This document shows, in pieces, positions 11,401 through 21,680 of a DNA stretch of 64,000 nt; position 1 is the first letter of the stretch, and every line of letters starts with the position of its first letter. Under the pieces are notes generated by a model, which saw only the letters and a list, made by a program, of their open reading frames with translations, did no database searches and was not told the DNA's origin. Location: contig JAZBRS010000049.1 of assembly GCA_037176725.1 (NCBI GenBank), positions 37,750,001 to 37,814,000 on the forward strand, written 5' to 3'. Both the position numbers and the translations under genes were made by a program. The stretch is from Posidonia oceanica (taxonomy: Eukaryota > Streptophyta > Magnoliopsida > Alismatales > Posidoniaceae).

Positions 11401-14094
11401 TTCCACCCTTTTCGAACGCCGAAAGAGGCCACCCACCTAGGCGTTGTTCAGCCGACCGGGAGGAGGTGGTGACGACATGTGGCAGCGGCTGCTGGTGCTG
11501 GAGTGGTTCGGGGGAGTCGCCGGAGGTCTGGGGTAGATGACGATGCTCCCAGAGGAGCTTTCTGTTGCCCGGAGTGGAATCTGGTCCGACCGAGCACCTA
11601 CTGTGAAGGCTGAGGTGGGTACAGCGTGTGGCGGTGCTCCAGGCCGAAGCAAGGGCACGGGCGGCTAGATGGTTGTTCGAGGAATGCGTGGGAAGAAGCG
11701 GAAGTGAATTCCACTGAGTGTGGAGGGAGTTCTGGATGTTTGAAGTTTTTGAAAGAAAAAGGGGCGAAGGTGTTTGTAGTGGAGTGTAGGGGCTGTGGGG
11801 TGTTTCGTGGTGAGATGTTGGATGGGTTGTGAAGGTGGGAGCTTGGTGAGTACGACGGTGGAGTTTGGGAATTTTAGGATGCTTGTAGTGGAGGTTCTTG
11901 CAATGGGAAGGTGGTTCTGGGTTGTTTGGGTGCTGGCCACTTGAGGGGGAATTCCGGGAATGATTGGGAGTGTTTTTGGGTTCTGGAAGAAGGGAAGGAG
12001 AGCTGGAGATCTGGTGTTTGCAGGTGTGTCAACCAAACTTCTTTCTGGATCCAAAATCTCAGGTTTTTTTCTCCTCAAAGTCTGCTGGTTTCAATGGTGA
12101 ATGGGAGGAGGAATGGGTCTTTGTCCTTGGTTTCTGGCCACAAGGTAAGGTGGTGATGGAGGTCGTGGGTAGTGGGGAGTGTCGGGAAGTCAAGGTGGCT
12201 GTCAGGTGAAGGTTTGAAAAAAAAACCAAGGGGGGAGAGGTGCTGTCAATTGTGGGAGGAGGTTGTCTGGTTGTGGCTTGAGGGGAAGAAGGGAAGAAGA
12301 AGAAGAAGAAGGGGTGAAGGAGATGGGTTGGGCTTGGAGCACAGTAGAGAGAAAAAAGAAAATGAAAGGGAAAGGGGGGAATGAGAGGTGGGTTGGACCA
12401 AAAGCAAAAGAGGGAAAAAGAAATGGAAAATAAATGAATAAAAAATAAAATAAAAATAGAGAGGGATGGGAAGAGTTTTTAGAATAGTTGTGTTTAGGTT
12501 AGGATTTTAATTAGGTTTTTTTTAATGATTGTTTTTAATTAGTTAATTAGGATTAAGGAGTTTTAGTTTTGATTAGGATTTTGAGTTTTCTTTAAATGGT
12601 TTTTGATTTTTGTTTAAATGTTTGTTAAGTTTTTAAATTGTCTTTTAGTTATGTTTTTCTTGTTAAGTCTTTGGGATTTTTGATTAGTCTTTTTAAAGAT
12701 TGTTTTTAAATTAATTAGGGTGAGTTTTAGCCTTTGATTTTAATCTTTTTTAGGGTTTTGTTTAAGTCTTGTTTTAAATTTGATTTTGTTTGTTGAATTC
12801 TTTTAATATTTTTTAGTTAAGTTTTTCTTGTTTGATTAAGTGTTTTTAAATTTTTGATTGTTTGCTTTTTCTTTTTAATTAAGTTTTCAAATTGTTTGTT
12901 TTAGGATTGTTAAGTTAATTTTTTTTTCCTTTAATTACTTGCCTTAGCATTTTTAATTGTTTTCTTTCTTTTTAGGATTTGTTTTTTGATTGTTTTTAAT
13001 AGGGTTTTTACTCTAGCTTGTTTTGATTATATCTTGGTTTTTTCTTTGATTTTATAGCATTTTCTTTTTGTTTGTTTTGCATTTTTTAGCTTACATTCTT
13101 GGTTTTTGGTTTTAGTTAGATTTAGTTAGGTTTTTGTTTTTAAATGTTTGTTTAATGCTTTTAATTATTTTTCTTAAGGTTTTGGTTTGTTTTCCTTTTG
13201 TTTTAGGGTTTTGAAGTTTTTAAAGAGTTTTTTGAAGACTTATTAGAAGGGAGGGAAAGAAAAGAAAAAGGAGCAAGAAAAAGGAGAAAGGTAGGAATAA
13301 AGATGAAAGGGAGGAGTTGAAAGAAAACAATTTTTAGAAAATCAAAGAAAATGTTAAAAATAGGATAAAAATAGAAATAAGATTGAGAAGAGATAGATGC
13401 ACAAGGGGGGCCCACAGCCAGGCAAGAAGAAGAGAGAGAAGGGAGTGAAAAGAAGGAGGATAATCAGGAGAGAGAGAGGAGAGAGAAAAGAATAATCTAG
13501 GAGAGAGAAAAGGATAATTTGGGTAAATGAAGGGGTTAGAGGTTTAGAAAAGAGGTGAAATTTGGTGGGTGTGTGGCCTGGGGTCTCTAGTGTGAGACCT
13601 ACGGTTTGGGTTTGGTTTTGGGAAAGTTTTGTAAGGGTTTTGAGGTGTAGAAAAGGGATAGTTTTACTTAGGTTTTCTAGGGTTTTAGGAATGGTTTTGG
13701 TTTGAAAATTTCTAGGATTTTTGGTGGGTTTGCTAAGTCAGGGATGGTGAGTTCTCCTATGGTTTTTGGTTAATTTTTGGACTTGGGAAAGGGGTGTGAT
13801 TCTAGGTTAAGTTTAGGCTGGTTTTGGAGGGAAAGAGGAAAGGAGAGGTGTAGGTTTGGACCTAGATTTGGGTGGTTTTAGGTTAAGGTCTCGGATGGTT
13901 TTAGGGTAAGGTTTTGAGAGGATTTTGGGGTGGTTTTTTGGGTTAGAAAATAGGTGTAGTTCTAGATTTGGTTTTGAGGTTTGAGTTGGAGTTTTGATTT
14001 GAAAAGAAGGGTGAAGAGAAAGGTGTAGTTTTGGGTTTTTCCTAGCTGCCAGAGAGATCCGCCAATTCAGCCTTGTCGAAATGGGGTGTCAACA
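8434..14094 (-). repeat. 3' LTR of element 2 (LTR A, 5661 bp)
   Basis: On the minus strand it starts TGTTGACACCCCATTTCGAC at 14094, directly after a purine tract, and ends ATTACTACA at 8434. From about 9515 leftwards-to-rightwards it lines up with LTR B at a nearly constant offset of 21,134-21,137 bp, with few indels. Contents seen on the plus strand: a conserved block at 8787-8852; a tandem array at about 9125-9475; A-rich sequence with many tgcaa words (9850-11100); a GC-rich CpG-dense patch (11100-11430); and long T/G-rich sequence (12480-14050). No credible gene lies inside; the open frames are low-complexity. Confidence 0.92.
9125..9475. repeat. Tandem array in LTR A, unit about 28-30 bp
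   Basis: About twelve imperfect copies of a unit with core gcacgcaaaacggtgccaaa, separated by variable short words such as agcaaagcgg or gacagagcgg. The matching array in LTR B (30180-30610) is longer, and accounts for most of the 72-bp length difference between the two LTRs. The reverse complement of the unit recurs in fewer copies in the plus-strand LTR C (about 39960-40200). Confidence 0.85.
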
Positions 14095-14110
14095 GATGCC
14101 CCTCCCTGGG
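14095..14110 (-). other. Polypurine tract of element 2
   Basis: Read on the minus strand this is cccagggaggggcatc, immediately followed by the LTR start TGTTGACACC. A purine-rich tract abutting the 3' LTR primes plus-strand DNA synthesis in LTR retrotransposons. The same tract precedes LTR C (35593-35605) and the LTR of the gag-only element, so it is a shared feature of these families. Confidence 0.85.
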
Positions 14111-14620
14111 TGAGGTCAAGGGGACCGAGGCCGCTGCTCAGGGTTGACAGGACACCCCATTTGATCGGAGAGCCAAATGATTTGCTATCGGCGTGAGTTA
14201 CTTATTCGGCGGGTGCACCGAACGTTGTAGCCCGTCGCCACAATGCAAGAGATGCAGATGGATGAAATGCAGTGCATGCAATGCATGCTAATGCAGATGC
14301 ACTGCAAATGTTAGTGCAAAAGTTAGTACAGATAAGAATACTGATGCGGTGCAGATGATATCGATGATGTTAGACTAGTATGTAATGCTAGCAAAGAAGG
14401 TGCAGAGATGATGCGAAAGAAATGCTAAAAGAAAGGCGCGATGTAGCGCAAGGATCTGGCAGGCAGACCAAACTTGCGCGATAAGGTGAGAAAGAAAAGT
14501 ACAGCTTATCCCTGCCCAGGGAGCAAGCTAGCAAAAGAAGCGCCAGGGGAGAGGAGATGACTCTCCTATCGCAAGGGGATGCGGGACTTTGCCTTCCTGG
14601 GACAAGGTCGCGCGAAAAGG
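14111..14620 (-). other. 3' untranslated internal sequence of element 2
   Basis: No supported ORF is present. It contains an inverted relationship between the PPT region and a copy of LTR-start-like text: caggacacccc at about 14148-14158 lies near ggtgtcaaca at 14085-14094. A stretch of atgca-rich words follows (14240-14400). The part 14095-14240 is repeated almost exactly at 35218-35353, and a diverged inverted version lies at 35354-35605. Confidence 0.6.
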
Positions 14621-14628
14621 GTGATAAG

Positions 14629-15455
14629 ATGTCGGACTTATCGGTCAGATAGTTTACGGTCCTATCAACCGGGAGTGATAGTTTACGGACCTATCAATCG
14701 GAAGCGATAGTTTACGGTCCTATCAACCGGAAGCAGTTGTGAGTGATAGTTACTGGATATCAGCCGTAAAACATGATTGTGCAGGATAGTTTATGGTCCT
14801 ATCAACCGGAAGCGATAGTTTACGGGCCTATCAACCGGGAGCAATAGTTTACGGGCCTATCAACCGGAAGCGATAGCTTACGGTCTTATCAACCGAAAGC
14901 ACAATCCATGAGTGATAGTTACTGGTTATCAGCCGTATAACGCAAATGCCAGAGAATGATAGTTTACGGTCCTATCAACCGGAAGCGATAGTTTACGGGC
15001 CTATCAACCGGGAGCGATAGTTTACGGTCCTATCAACCGGAAAGGGCATTTGTGAGTGATAGTTACTGGATATCAGCCGTATAACATGATTGGTGCAGCG
15101 ATAGTTTATGGTCCTATCAACCGAAAGTGATAGTTTACGGGCCTATCAACCAGAAGCGATAGTTTATAGGCCTATCAACCGGGAGCGATAGTTTACGGGC
15201 CTATCAATCGGAAATAGCAATTGCAAGGGATAGTTACTGGATATCAGCCGTATAACGTAATTGCAAGTGATAGTTTTGGATATCAGCCAAGGATGAGTTT
15301 TGGATCATCAGCCAGAGAATGATAGTTTACGGTCCTATCAACCGGAAAGTGCAATTACGAGGGACAGTTACTGGATGTCAGTCGTATAACACAACTGCGG
15401 GCCAGATCGGGGATCAGCCCAAGATGATAGTTTACGGTCCTATCAACCGGAAAGA
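14629..15455. repeat. Hairpin tandem array 1 (GATAG...CTATC units)
   Basis: About twenty imperfect copies of a unit whose core is gatagtttacggtcctatca followed by accggaagc, with a period of roughly 25-30 bp. They are interrupted several times by a longer variant with gatagttactggatatcag. Each unit carries the short inverted pair GATAG/CTATC, so every repeat can fold as a small stem-loop in RNA of either strand. The array lies in the 3' untranslated part of element 2. It is not a CRISPR array: there are no unique equal-length spacers, and the setting is a plant retrotransposon. Confidence 0.88.
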
Positions 15456-15690
15456 GCAGGATTGATTGATTTATTGATTGAGAAGAAGAAGAGGGATTGA
15501 TTTGATTGATTGATGTTTGATAAGAAAAAGAGAGATTGATTGATTGATTGATGATTGATAAGAAAAAGAGGGATTGATTGATGATTGATAAGAAAAAGGG
15601 TGATTGATGATTGATAAGAAAAAGGATGATTGATTGATTGATAGTTTGATAAGAAAAGGATTGATTGATTGAAAGTTTGATGAGAAAAGG
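15456..15690. repeat. gattgatt-type short tandem repeats
   Basis: Low-complexity sequence built from gattgattgatt and tgataagaaaaag words, repeated with periods of roughly 20-45 bp, bridging the two hairpin arrays. The minus-strand open frame across it (Ser/Asn/Ile-rich) is only the translation of the repeats. Confidence 0.8.
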
Positions 15691-16258
15691 ATTGATAAGA
15701 TATCGGACTTATCGGCCGGCAAAGGGAAAGGAGTGATAAGATATCGGACTTATCGGCCGGTAAATGAATAAAGAATAGAATGATAAGATATCGGACTTAT
15801 CGGCCGGCAAAGAGGGATGAAGGAATGATAAGATATCGGACTTATCGGTCGGTAAATGAATAAAAGAATAGAATGATAAGATATCGGACTTATCGGCCGG
15901 CAAAGAGGGATGAAGGAATGATAAGATATCGGACTTATCGGCCGGCAAAGGGAAAGAGATGATAAGATATCGGACTTATCAGCCGGCAAATGAAGAAGAG
16001 AATAGAATGATAAGATATCGGACTTATCGGCCGGCAAAGAGAAAGCGATGATAAGATATCGGACTTATCGGCCGGCAAAGAGAAAGCGATGATAAGATAT
16101 CGGACTTATCGGCCGGCAAATGAATAAGAGAATAGAATGATAAGATATCGAACTTATCGGTCGACAAAGAGGGGATGAAGGAATGATAAGATATCGGACT
16201 TATCGGCCGGCAAAGGGAAAGAGATGATAAGATATTGGACTTATCGGCCGGCAAATGA
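15680..16258. repeat. Hairpin tandem array 2 (GATAAG...CTTATC units)
   Basis: Thirteen copies of gataagatatcggacttatc followed by ggccggcaaa and a purine-rich spacer, at intervals of about 39-49 bp. A single outlying copy lies at 14626-14655. The inverted pair GATAAG/CTTATC forms a six-base-pair stem. Spacers fall into a few recurring types (gggaaagagat, gaataagagaatagaat, gagggatgaaggaat), which suggests higher-order duplication of two- or three-unit blocks. One copy has a changed stem (gaacttatc), so conservation is not absolute. Confidence 0.9.
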
Positions 16259-16323
16259 ATGGTTTTCGCGAGAGCGAATCATCCCATGATACCAGGAATA
16301 TCATGAGGGAAAGAGAGGGAGAA

Positions 16324-16361
16324 TGATACCAAGGGGCGATCAAAAGATGCCCCTGGTATCA
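16324..16361. other. Strong inverted repeat downstream of the PMD-like ORF
   Basis: The text tgataccaaggggc and its near-complement gcccctggtatca are separated by about ten bases, giving a 13-14-bp stem with one bulge. Related tgataccag words occur at 16287 and 16373. Because the PMD-like frame ends at 16757 on the minus strand, this hairpin would lie in its 3' untranslated region. Its role is unknown. Confidence 0.65.
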
Positions 16362-16756
16362 GGATGATACCAGGGGTTGGCCAGCACGTCCTTGGCATCG
16401 AAAGCAAAGGGTGAAGACAAAACTGTCGTGTTTGTCAGACGAGTAGTTTGGGGTACTAGCCCGACGGAGACTCAACTGGGGATGCTTGATGGCTTGTCTT
16501 GACGGCGTGGGTCTGCAAAGATTCTGGACTCCGGATTGACTGCTGAGGACTTTCCTGCGTTGTGTTGGCAGCAAGTCTGGCCAGAGGCCTCAAGATAAGG
16601 TTGGCAATGATTATGAAATGCATTAAGCAGTCTTGAAGTGCAAGCAGACAGCAGAAAACACTTTTACATTGAAAGGACTGTTGATTACATGCCTGTGTCA
16701 GGCCAAAAGATACAGCATAACTTGAAAGGAAAATACATAGCAGCTGCATAAGTACC

Positions 16757-18010
16757 CTAGCCGGTTCGGGCCTTCTTTGACTGCCTGGAGTCGGGGAACA
16801 GGAGGCCGCCTAGTGGGATTTCATTGATGGGCCAGAGCTCTTGGACCTCGGTCACATACTCAGGGGTACATCCTATGCCTCTCGCAGCTGCGATGTCTGT
16901 TGATCGCACTCCATGCTGCATCAGATTGGCCAGCTTCTTTGTTGGGGCAGTTGTACTAAGGGGATATGTCTGAAGAAGCTTAGGTGCTGTGCTGTCAACA
17001 AAGGCACTCTGCCGGAAGCCAAACTGGTGCATAACCCTGATAGGGTGGTATTCCACACCCGCAGTGAATCCTGGTAGTACAATCAGCCGCGTGTCGCGTG
17101 CGCTAAAGAAGACAGTGAATGGTTCGGCCATGGAGGGGATGATACGCCAAGTTACTGCGTCGTCGATCAGCGCTGATAGCCTCTCGTATTCTTCCTTGAC
17201 GCTCTTGACTGTCCTAGCACGGCTGCTGCTATAGTAGGCTTCAAAAGCATGCACCTGGGGGCACAGCAGGTCCATCTCTAAGTGCGCGGCTAGCCAGACT
17301 TGTATAAGTGCCCCGCAGCCATGAAAGTGGTGGCAGCGATGTGAGATGCGGTCGAGTCTGCGGTATGTTTCTGCCAGAACAACTGGTGCCAAGTCTATCT
17401 ACCGGGTCACCACAGCAAGTGCTATTTTTGCAACCTCGATGGCCACTGTCAGTCGGCCATGAGTAAAGATCAGCTGGCCTAGAAAACGGATGACAAACCC
17501 TCGAAGCCACAGCTCGTCTCCGAGTTTGACGTGCTTTTTCATGACATCATCAAAGTGCGCTAGGCGAAGCAGGGGTTCGGGCCTGCTGGTGCAGATCAGC
17601 CTTTGTTGGCAGCTTCGAGTAGGGAGCCCAGTCAGTTGGCTCAGGACCGCAAGGTATCCGTCACGCCTCATGAAGATAGGCGGCCCCATGATCTTGGAGA
17701 AGCCACAGATCCGACGCACTTCTTCCAGCGTGGGTGTTAGTTCAATTCTGCCAAAGCGAAAGACGTGGTGTGCCGGTTTCCAGAACCTTGCGGCGGCACA
17801 TAGAAGATGGCGGCTCACTTCTACATCGGCGGCCTTCAGCAGCTTGGTTGGAATGTCCCATAGGCGCAGCTTTTCGCAGTCTTCTTGGGTAAGCTTGCCA
17901 ATCCATTCTCGCAGGATCTTAGAGCAGTGTGCTGGGGTCACTAGAGTAGGGAAACCCATTGCGCAGATCGGAGAATGTAGGCAGATAGCTACTGCAGGAT
18001 CTTCAGGCAC
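16757..18010 (-). pseudogene. Plant-mobile-domain-like (PMD/DUF7745-type) ORF downstream of integrase
   Basis: One frame of about 418 codons with a single TAG at 17399-17401. The first in-frame ATG is near 17959; upstream residues follow an acceptor-like taacag, so the true start is uncertain. Seen: LLCAAARFWKPAHHVFRFG, LTPTLEEVRRICGF, RFLGQLIFTHGRLTVAIEVA, then CHHFHGCGALIQVWLAAHL and ILPGF-like Pro/Trp-spaced blocks. By recollection of the family, these match the aminotransferase-like plant mobile domain found in plant transposon-associated proteins. It lies 1.3 kb beyond integrase, in the same orientation, in a separate frame block, with no acidic protease or RT features. Extra ORFs are known in Tat-lineage elements. 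The biochemical role is not known; a domain search would settle the assignment. Confidence 0.68.
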
Positions 18011-19353
18011 CTGTTACCAAGACTGTGGATCATCAGATTTCATACTAGTTCATGATCATTGACTGTAAGGAGATTTTGAAACTGATAAAGCAATTCAACA
18101 TATTTAGCAGTGAACATTCAGAGCATAGCAATTAAGCACATATAAGTAGGGGATTCTGTTGGCACGGGGGCGGGGACTGGCAGGAGTCCTAGACTAGCGC
18201 AGCTCGATGATGCCAACGCGTGCTGAGTAGGAGTACTGTCTCAGTGCCAGAGCAGGTCTTGCAAGGCAGAATGATTAGAGGGGGATGAGATGATTGGAAA
18301 TGCAGATGTATGCATGATTAATGATTGGAGTGGTTTGCCCTCAGCATACGGAGTGCTTTGGTGCCTGCTGTTTAGGAATGGAGCGGTCCCTGACTCACTA
18401 GACTCTACTCAGACTCCTAACTTGTCGGTGGCACTCTGGAAAAGGACGTTGGTGATATTTGGTGGTGGTGTAGAGAGGACGGGCTACATACTAAACTCTT
18501 AAGGACTTTTATCTACTCTTTCCCCTTTCTTGTCTCCTTTGCTTCTATAAAAGGGGTGTGGGGCCCTCCCTACCCCTGTCTTGAAGACAGGGAGGACTTG
18601 GCTTGACTTTTGGGTCTCCTCTGGGGTAGGTGAAGGGTGCGGGATTACTCGGCTCGCCTTCATTTTTTGGAGTTGACTTTTGCTTTTTTCTTTTTTCCTT
18701 TTCTTATCACTCTCTCTTTTTTTTTCTATCATTCTCTTTTTTCTTTTTTTTTTTGAGTTGTTTCTCTCTCTTTTTTCTTCTTCTCTTTTTTTTTTCTTTT
18801 CTTTTTTCAGGCTTGCAAGTCCCCATTATCCCTACCTTAGAGGAAGTGGGTGCCTGGCTTCTGAGACATGGGGCTAGGACTTTCTGGTGTGAACTTGGGC
18901 TTTCTCTTTCTTTCTTTTCTTGCACATCCAGGCTTAGACATGTATTCCTTCCTGGCTGACGCCTAGCATTCTTCTGGGAGTGTAAGTCCTTAGGTGTTTG
19001 GGCATCTCGCCCGCTCTCACTGAGTGGTGGCTCCCTCACTAGCTAGGGCATCTAAGTAGTGTCAGGTGAGGTCGGGAGACTCCTTCCGCAGCAGGCAAGC
19101 ATCTCCGATTCTCATCACCAGGCAATATGCAATGCATGATTTAAGAGGATGACGATGATGATTATAAAAGAGATAAGGGACGGAACGTACGGGAATGCAG
19201 CGACAAAGATGCAGAAGATAGAGCAAAGCGGTGTATGAAGATGCATAGAGGCAAAGGCAGAGGAAATAGGACGAGAAGAGGGGCGAAGGCGTGCAAAGGG
19301 TGGGAGTACAAGAGGTGGGATGAAGGAGAATGATCTGCAAAGGCTGCTCCAGG
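18011..19353 (-). other. Untranslated gap between integrase and PMD-like ORF
   Basis: No supported gene is present. At 18664-18820 there is a strong pyrimidine run on the plus strand (purines on the minus, sense, strand), which gives spurious Phe/Ser/Leu frames. On the plus strand a TATA-like tctataaaagggg lies at 18544-18556, antisense to the element. The size and the acceptor-like text before 18010 would allow an intron or an internal promoter for the PMD-like ORF, but neither is demonstrated. Confidence 0.6.
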
Positions 19354-20680
19354 CTACTGATAGTACTTCTTGAGGTAGCACAAGTTGACCAGCTTGGACT
19401 GCTCAACCTGGTCCATGTCCTCAAGAGTTACAGCGCCACCCGAGAAGATCTGCTTGACCACAAAGGGGCCACGCCAGTTAGGTTGGAATTTGCCTCGACT
19501 GTTAGGTAAATGAATGGCGCGCAGAACGAGATCTCCTGGCTGAAAGTTTCTGGGCTGGACTTTCTTCAAGAACGCTTTAGCCATCCGCTTCTGGTAACAG
19601 TGAGCATTGTGCATAGCTTGTAGTCTGTGCTCATCAATCAGATTCAGTTGCACGCAGCGGTCTTCGACCCATTCTGCCTCTTCCAACTCAGCTTCTCGTA
19701 GGATCCGCAGTGAGGGGATCTCTACTTCGACAGGTAACACCGCTTCCATGCCGTACACCAAAGAGTACGGGGTGACTCCCGTCGAGGTCCGGATTGATGT
19801 CCTGTATGCCCAGAGCGCGTATGGGAGCTTGTCATGCCAATCCTTGTGGGTTTCTGCCATCTTCTTCAGGATTTTAACAATGTTCTTGTTTGCAGACTCC
19901 ACTGCTCCGTTCATCTGTGGCCGATAGGGCGAGGATCTGTGATGCTTGATCTTGAGACTCTGTGGGTATTCCTCGGTCCTTTTGGCAATGAAGTTTGTGC
20001 CATTATCAGAGATGACAGAGTGCAGGACCCCATATCGGGCAACGATATTGTTCCTGATAAATTTTTCTGTTGTCACAGCAGTGACTGTCTTATAAGAGGC
20101 TGCTTCCACCCACTTAGTAAAGTAATCGATCGCTACCAAGATGTAGCGATGACCATTTGAAGCAGCAGGGTGGATGGCACCAATAACATCGATCCCCTAG
20201 GTGGAGAAAGGCCATGGCGAAGACATGTTATGCAGCTGTTGTGGGGGGACCCTGATGAAGTTACCATGGATCTGGCAGTTGTGGCATTTACGCACGAACC
20301 GGCAGCAGTCCGCTTCCATGGTCTGCCAGAAATATCCTTGGAGCATGATCTTCTTGGCTAGGAGGACGCCGTTCATGTGCGGGCCACAGGTCCCTGCATG
20401 CACTTGAAGCATCAGCGTGTCAGCCTCCGATTTGTCCAGGCAGCACGGTAGCATCTGATTATATGATCTTCTGTATAGCTGCCTAGCCCCTAACACATAC
20501 TTTGATGCCAGACGCGTCGGAGTTCTCCTGTCTGCTGCTGCGGTATCAGGAGGAAAGCTGCCAGACTCCAGGAAAGTTTTTATGTCTTGATACCAGGGCT
20601 GCTCCTCTGCTGGATCTGCCTCTTCTAGGTTCATGCAATGTGCAGGCTGCTCTATGCAGGTAACTGATACATCTACTGTA
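19354..20680 (-). pseudogene. int: Integrase (element 2), one internal stop
   Basis: The integrase inserts element cDNA into the genome. Its N-terminal zinc-binding module (HAGTCGPH... CHNC, about 20230-20420) sits at the end of the frame 21120-20197. After a TAG at 20197-20199 the core follows: first Asp in VAIDYFTKW (codon 20125-20127), second Asp in SDNGTNF (residue 45 of the 20139-19354 frame) and Glu in GAVESANK (residue 81), giving DD35E spacing. The C-terminal part has GPFVVKQIFSGGAVTLEDMD, resembling the usual gypsy integrase GPY/F segment. The stop stands where W-G-x-D is usual, so TGG to TAG is likely. The frame is otherwise intact to its natural end at 19354. Confidence 0.92.
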
Positions 20681-21120
20681 CTGTCTTCGGATATACTAAG
20701 CCAGGATGCCAGAGTTGCTAGTGCGTCTGCGTACGCGTTTTTTGCTCTGTTCATATATGTGAAGTAGATGCTCCCAAATTCTTCCATCAGCCTCAGCAGG
20801 TGTTCATGATATGGCACAAGTTTGGGATCTTTCATCCTCCAGTCGCCATTCACTTGAGAAATCACCAGCATGGCATCGTCGTGCACATGCAGCTTCTGCG
20901 CCTTATGCTCGAGGGCGACTTTCAATCCCAGGATGCATGCTTCATATTCTGCTTCATTGTTTGTGCAGGTGAAAGTCAGCTTCCTCGCGAAAGGAATCAT
21001 CTGTCCTTGGGACGTGGTCAGCACTGCGCCTACGCCTCGGCCCTTTTTGTTAACAGCGCCATCAAAGTAGAGCTGCCATTCCTCTTGTTCTTCAAGATCT
21101 TTCTCCTCAAAGTCCTCCAT
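20600..21120 (-). CDS. Second (archaeal-type) RNase H domain (element 2)
   Basis: This domain follows the RT-linked RNase H and precedes integrase. It shows YFDGAVNKKGRGVGAVL with the first catalytic Asp at 21061-21063, then NNEAEYEACILGL with the Glu, then DDAMLVISQVNG, and finally YADALATLAS with the last Asp. An additional RNase H at this position is the hallmark of the Tat lineage of plant Ty3/gypsy elements. It would degrade the RNA strand of RNA-DNA hybrids. The third acidic position lies in DDAMLVI rather than the more usual GDSxLVI, which may or may not matter. It shares an open frame with the integrase zinc module. Confidence 0.85.
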
Positions 21121-21147
21121 CGCAAAGAGGATGTCCTCGTTAGGGAA

Positions 21148-21680
21148 CTACGTCTGGAGGGGTTGGTATTCAGGTAGGGGGAGATCAGCAAGATGGTCTG
21201 CCATAGCCTGGCCCTTTATAGATTTCTGTGTGACAAAGGTGATGTCGTACTGAGACAGTAACACCTGCCACTTAACACATCTGCCCACCATGGCCGGCTT
21301 TTGAAAGAGAAACTTGATGGGGTCATGCCGGCACAAGAGCTGAACTGGGTATGCCATCATATAGTACCTTAGTTTCTATGCAACCCAGACAAGGGATAAG
21401 CAGGTCTTCTCTATTGTGCTGTACCTGACTTCGCATTCATTAAACTTCTTGCTCAGGTAATAGATGGCGCGCTCCTTTCTACCAGATTCGTCATGTTGGC
21501 CTAAGACGGCGCCCATGGAATACTACGTAGTAGAAAGGTAGAGAAGTAAAGGTCTCCCTAGTGTGGGAGGAACCAGGACAGGAGGCTTGACCAACAGTTG
21601 CTTGATCTTGGCAAATGCAGTCTGACACTCCTCGCTCCAGTCGATTTGTGCATTCATCTTCAGGAGCTTGAATATGGGTT
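21148..21680 (-). pseudogene. RT-linked degenerate RNase H / connection domain (element 2)
   Basis: After RT the frame continues through LLLYLSTT, a TAG at 21523-21525, MGAVLGQHDESGRKERAIYYLSKKF, a further stop near 21380, then DPIKFLFQKPAMVGR and YDITFVTQKSIKGQAMADHLADL, ending at a TAG at 21148-21150. This is the usual RNase H position, but the Asp expected after the LYLS block is absent (Thr, then a stop). Loss of catalytic residues from the first RNase H is typical of elements that acquired a second RNase H. Confidence 0.82.

Noticed and set aside
15471..16254. ORFs encoding repeated ADKSDILSF peptides
   Set aside because: Translation of hairpin array 2. The frame changes from unit to unit, so it is not maintained as protein.
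14629..16258. CRISPR-like array
   Set aside because: Repeats are short, degenerate and without unique spacers of uniform length, and they lie inside a plant retrotransposon.
18630..18959. Plus-strand Phe/Ser/Leu-rich ORF resembling a membrane protein
   Set aside because: It is the translation of a pure pyrimidine tract in the untranslated gap of element 2, with no start context and no relatives expected.
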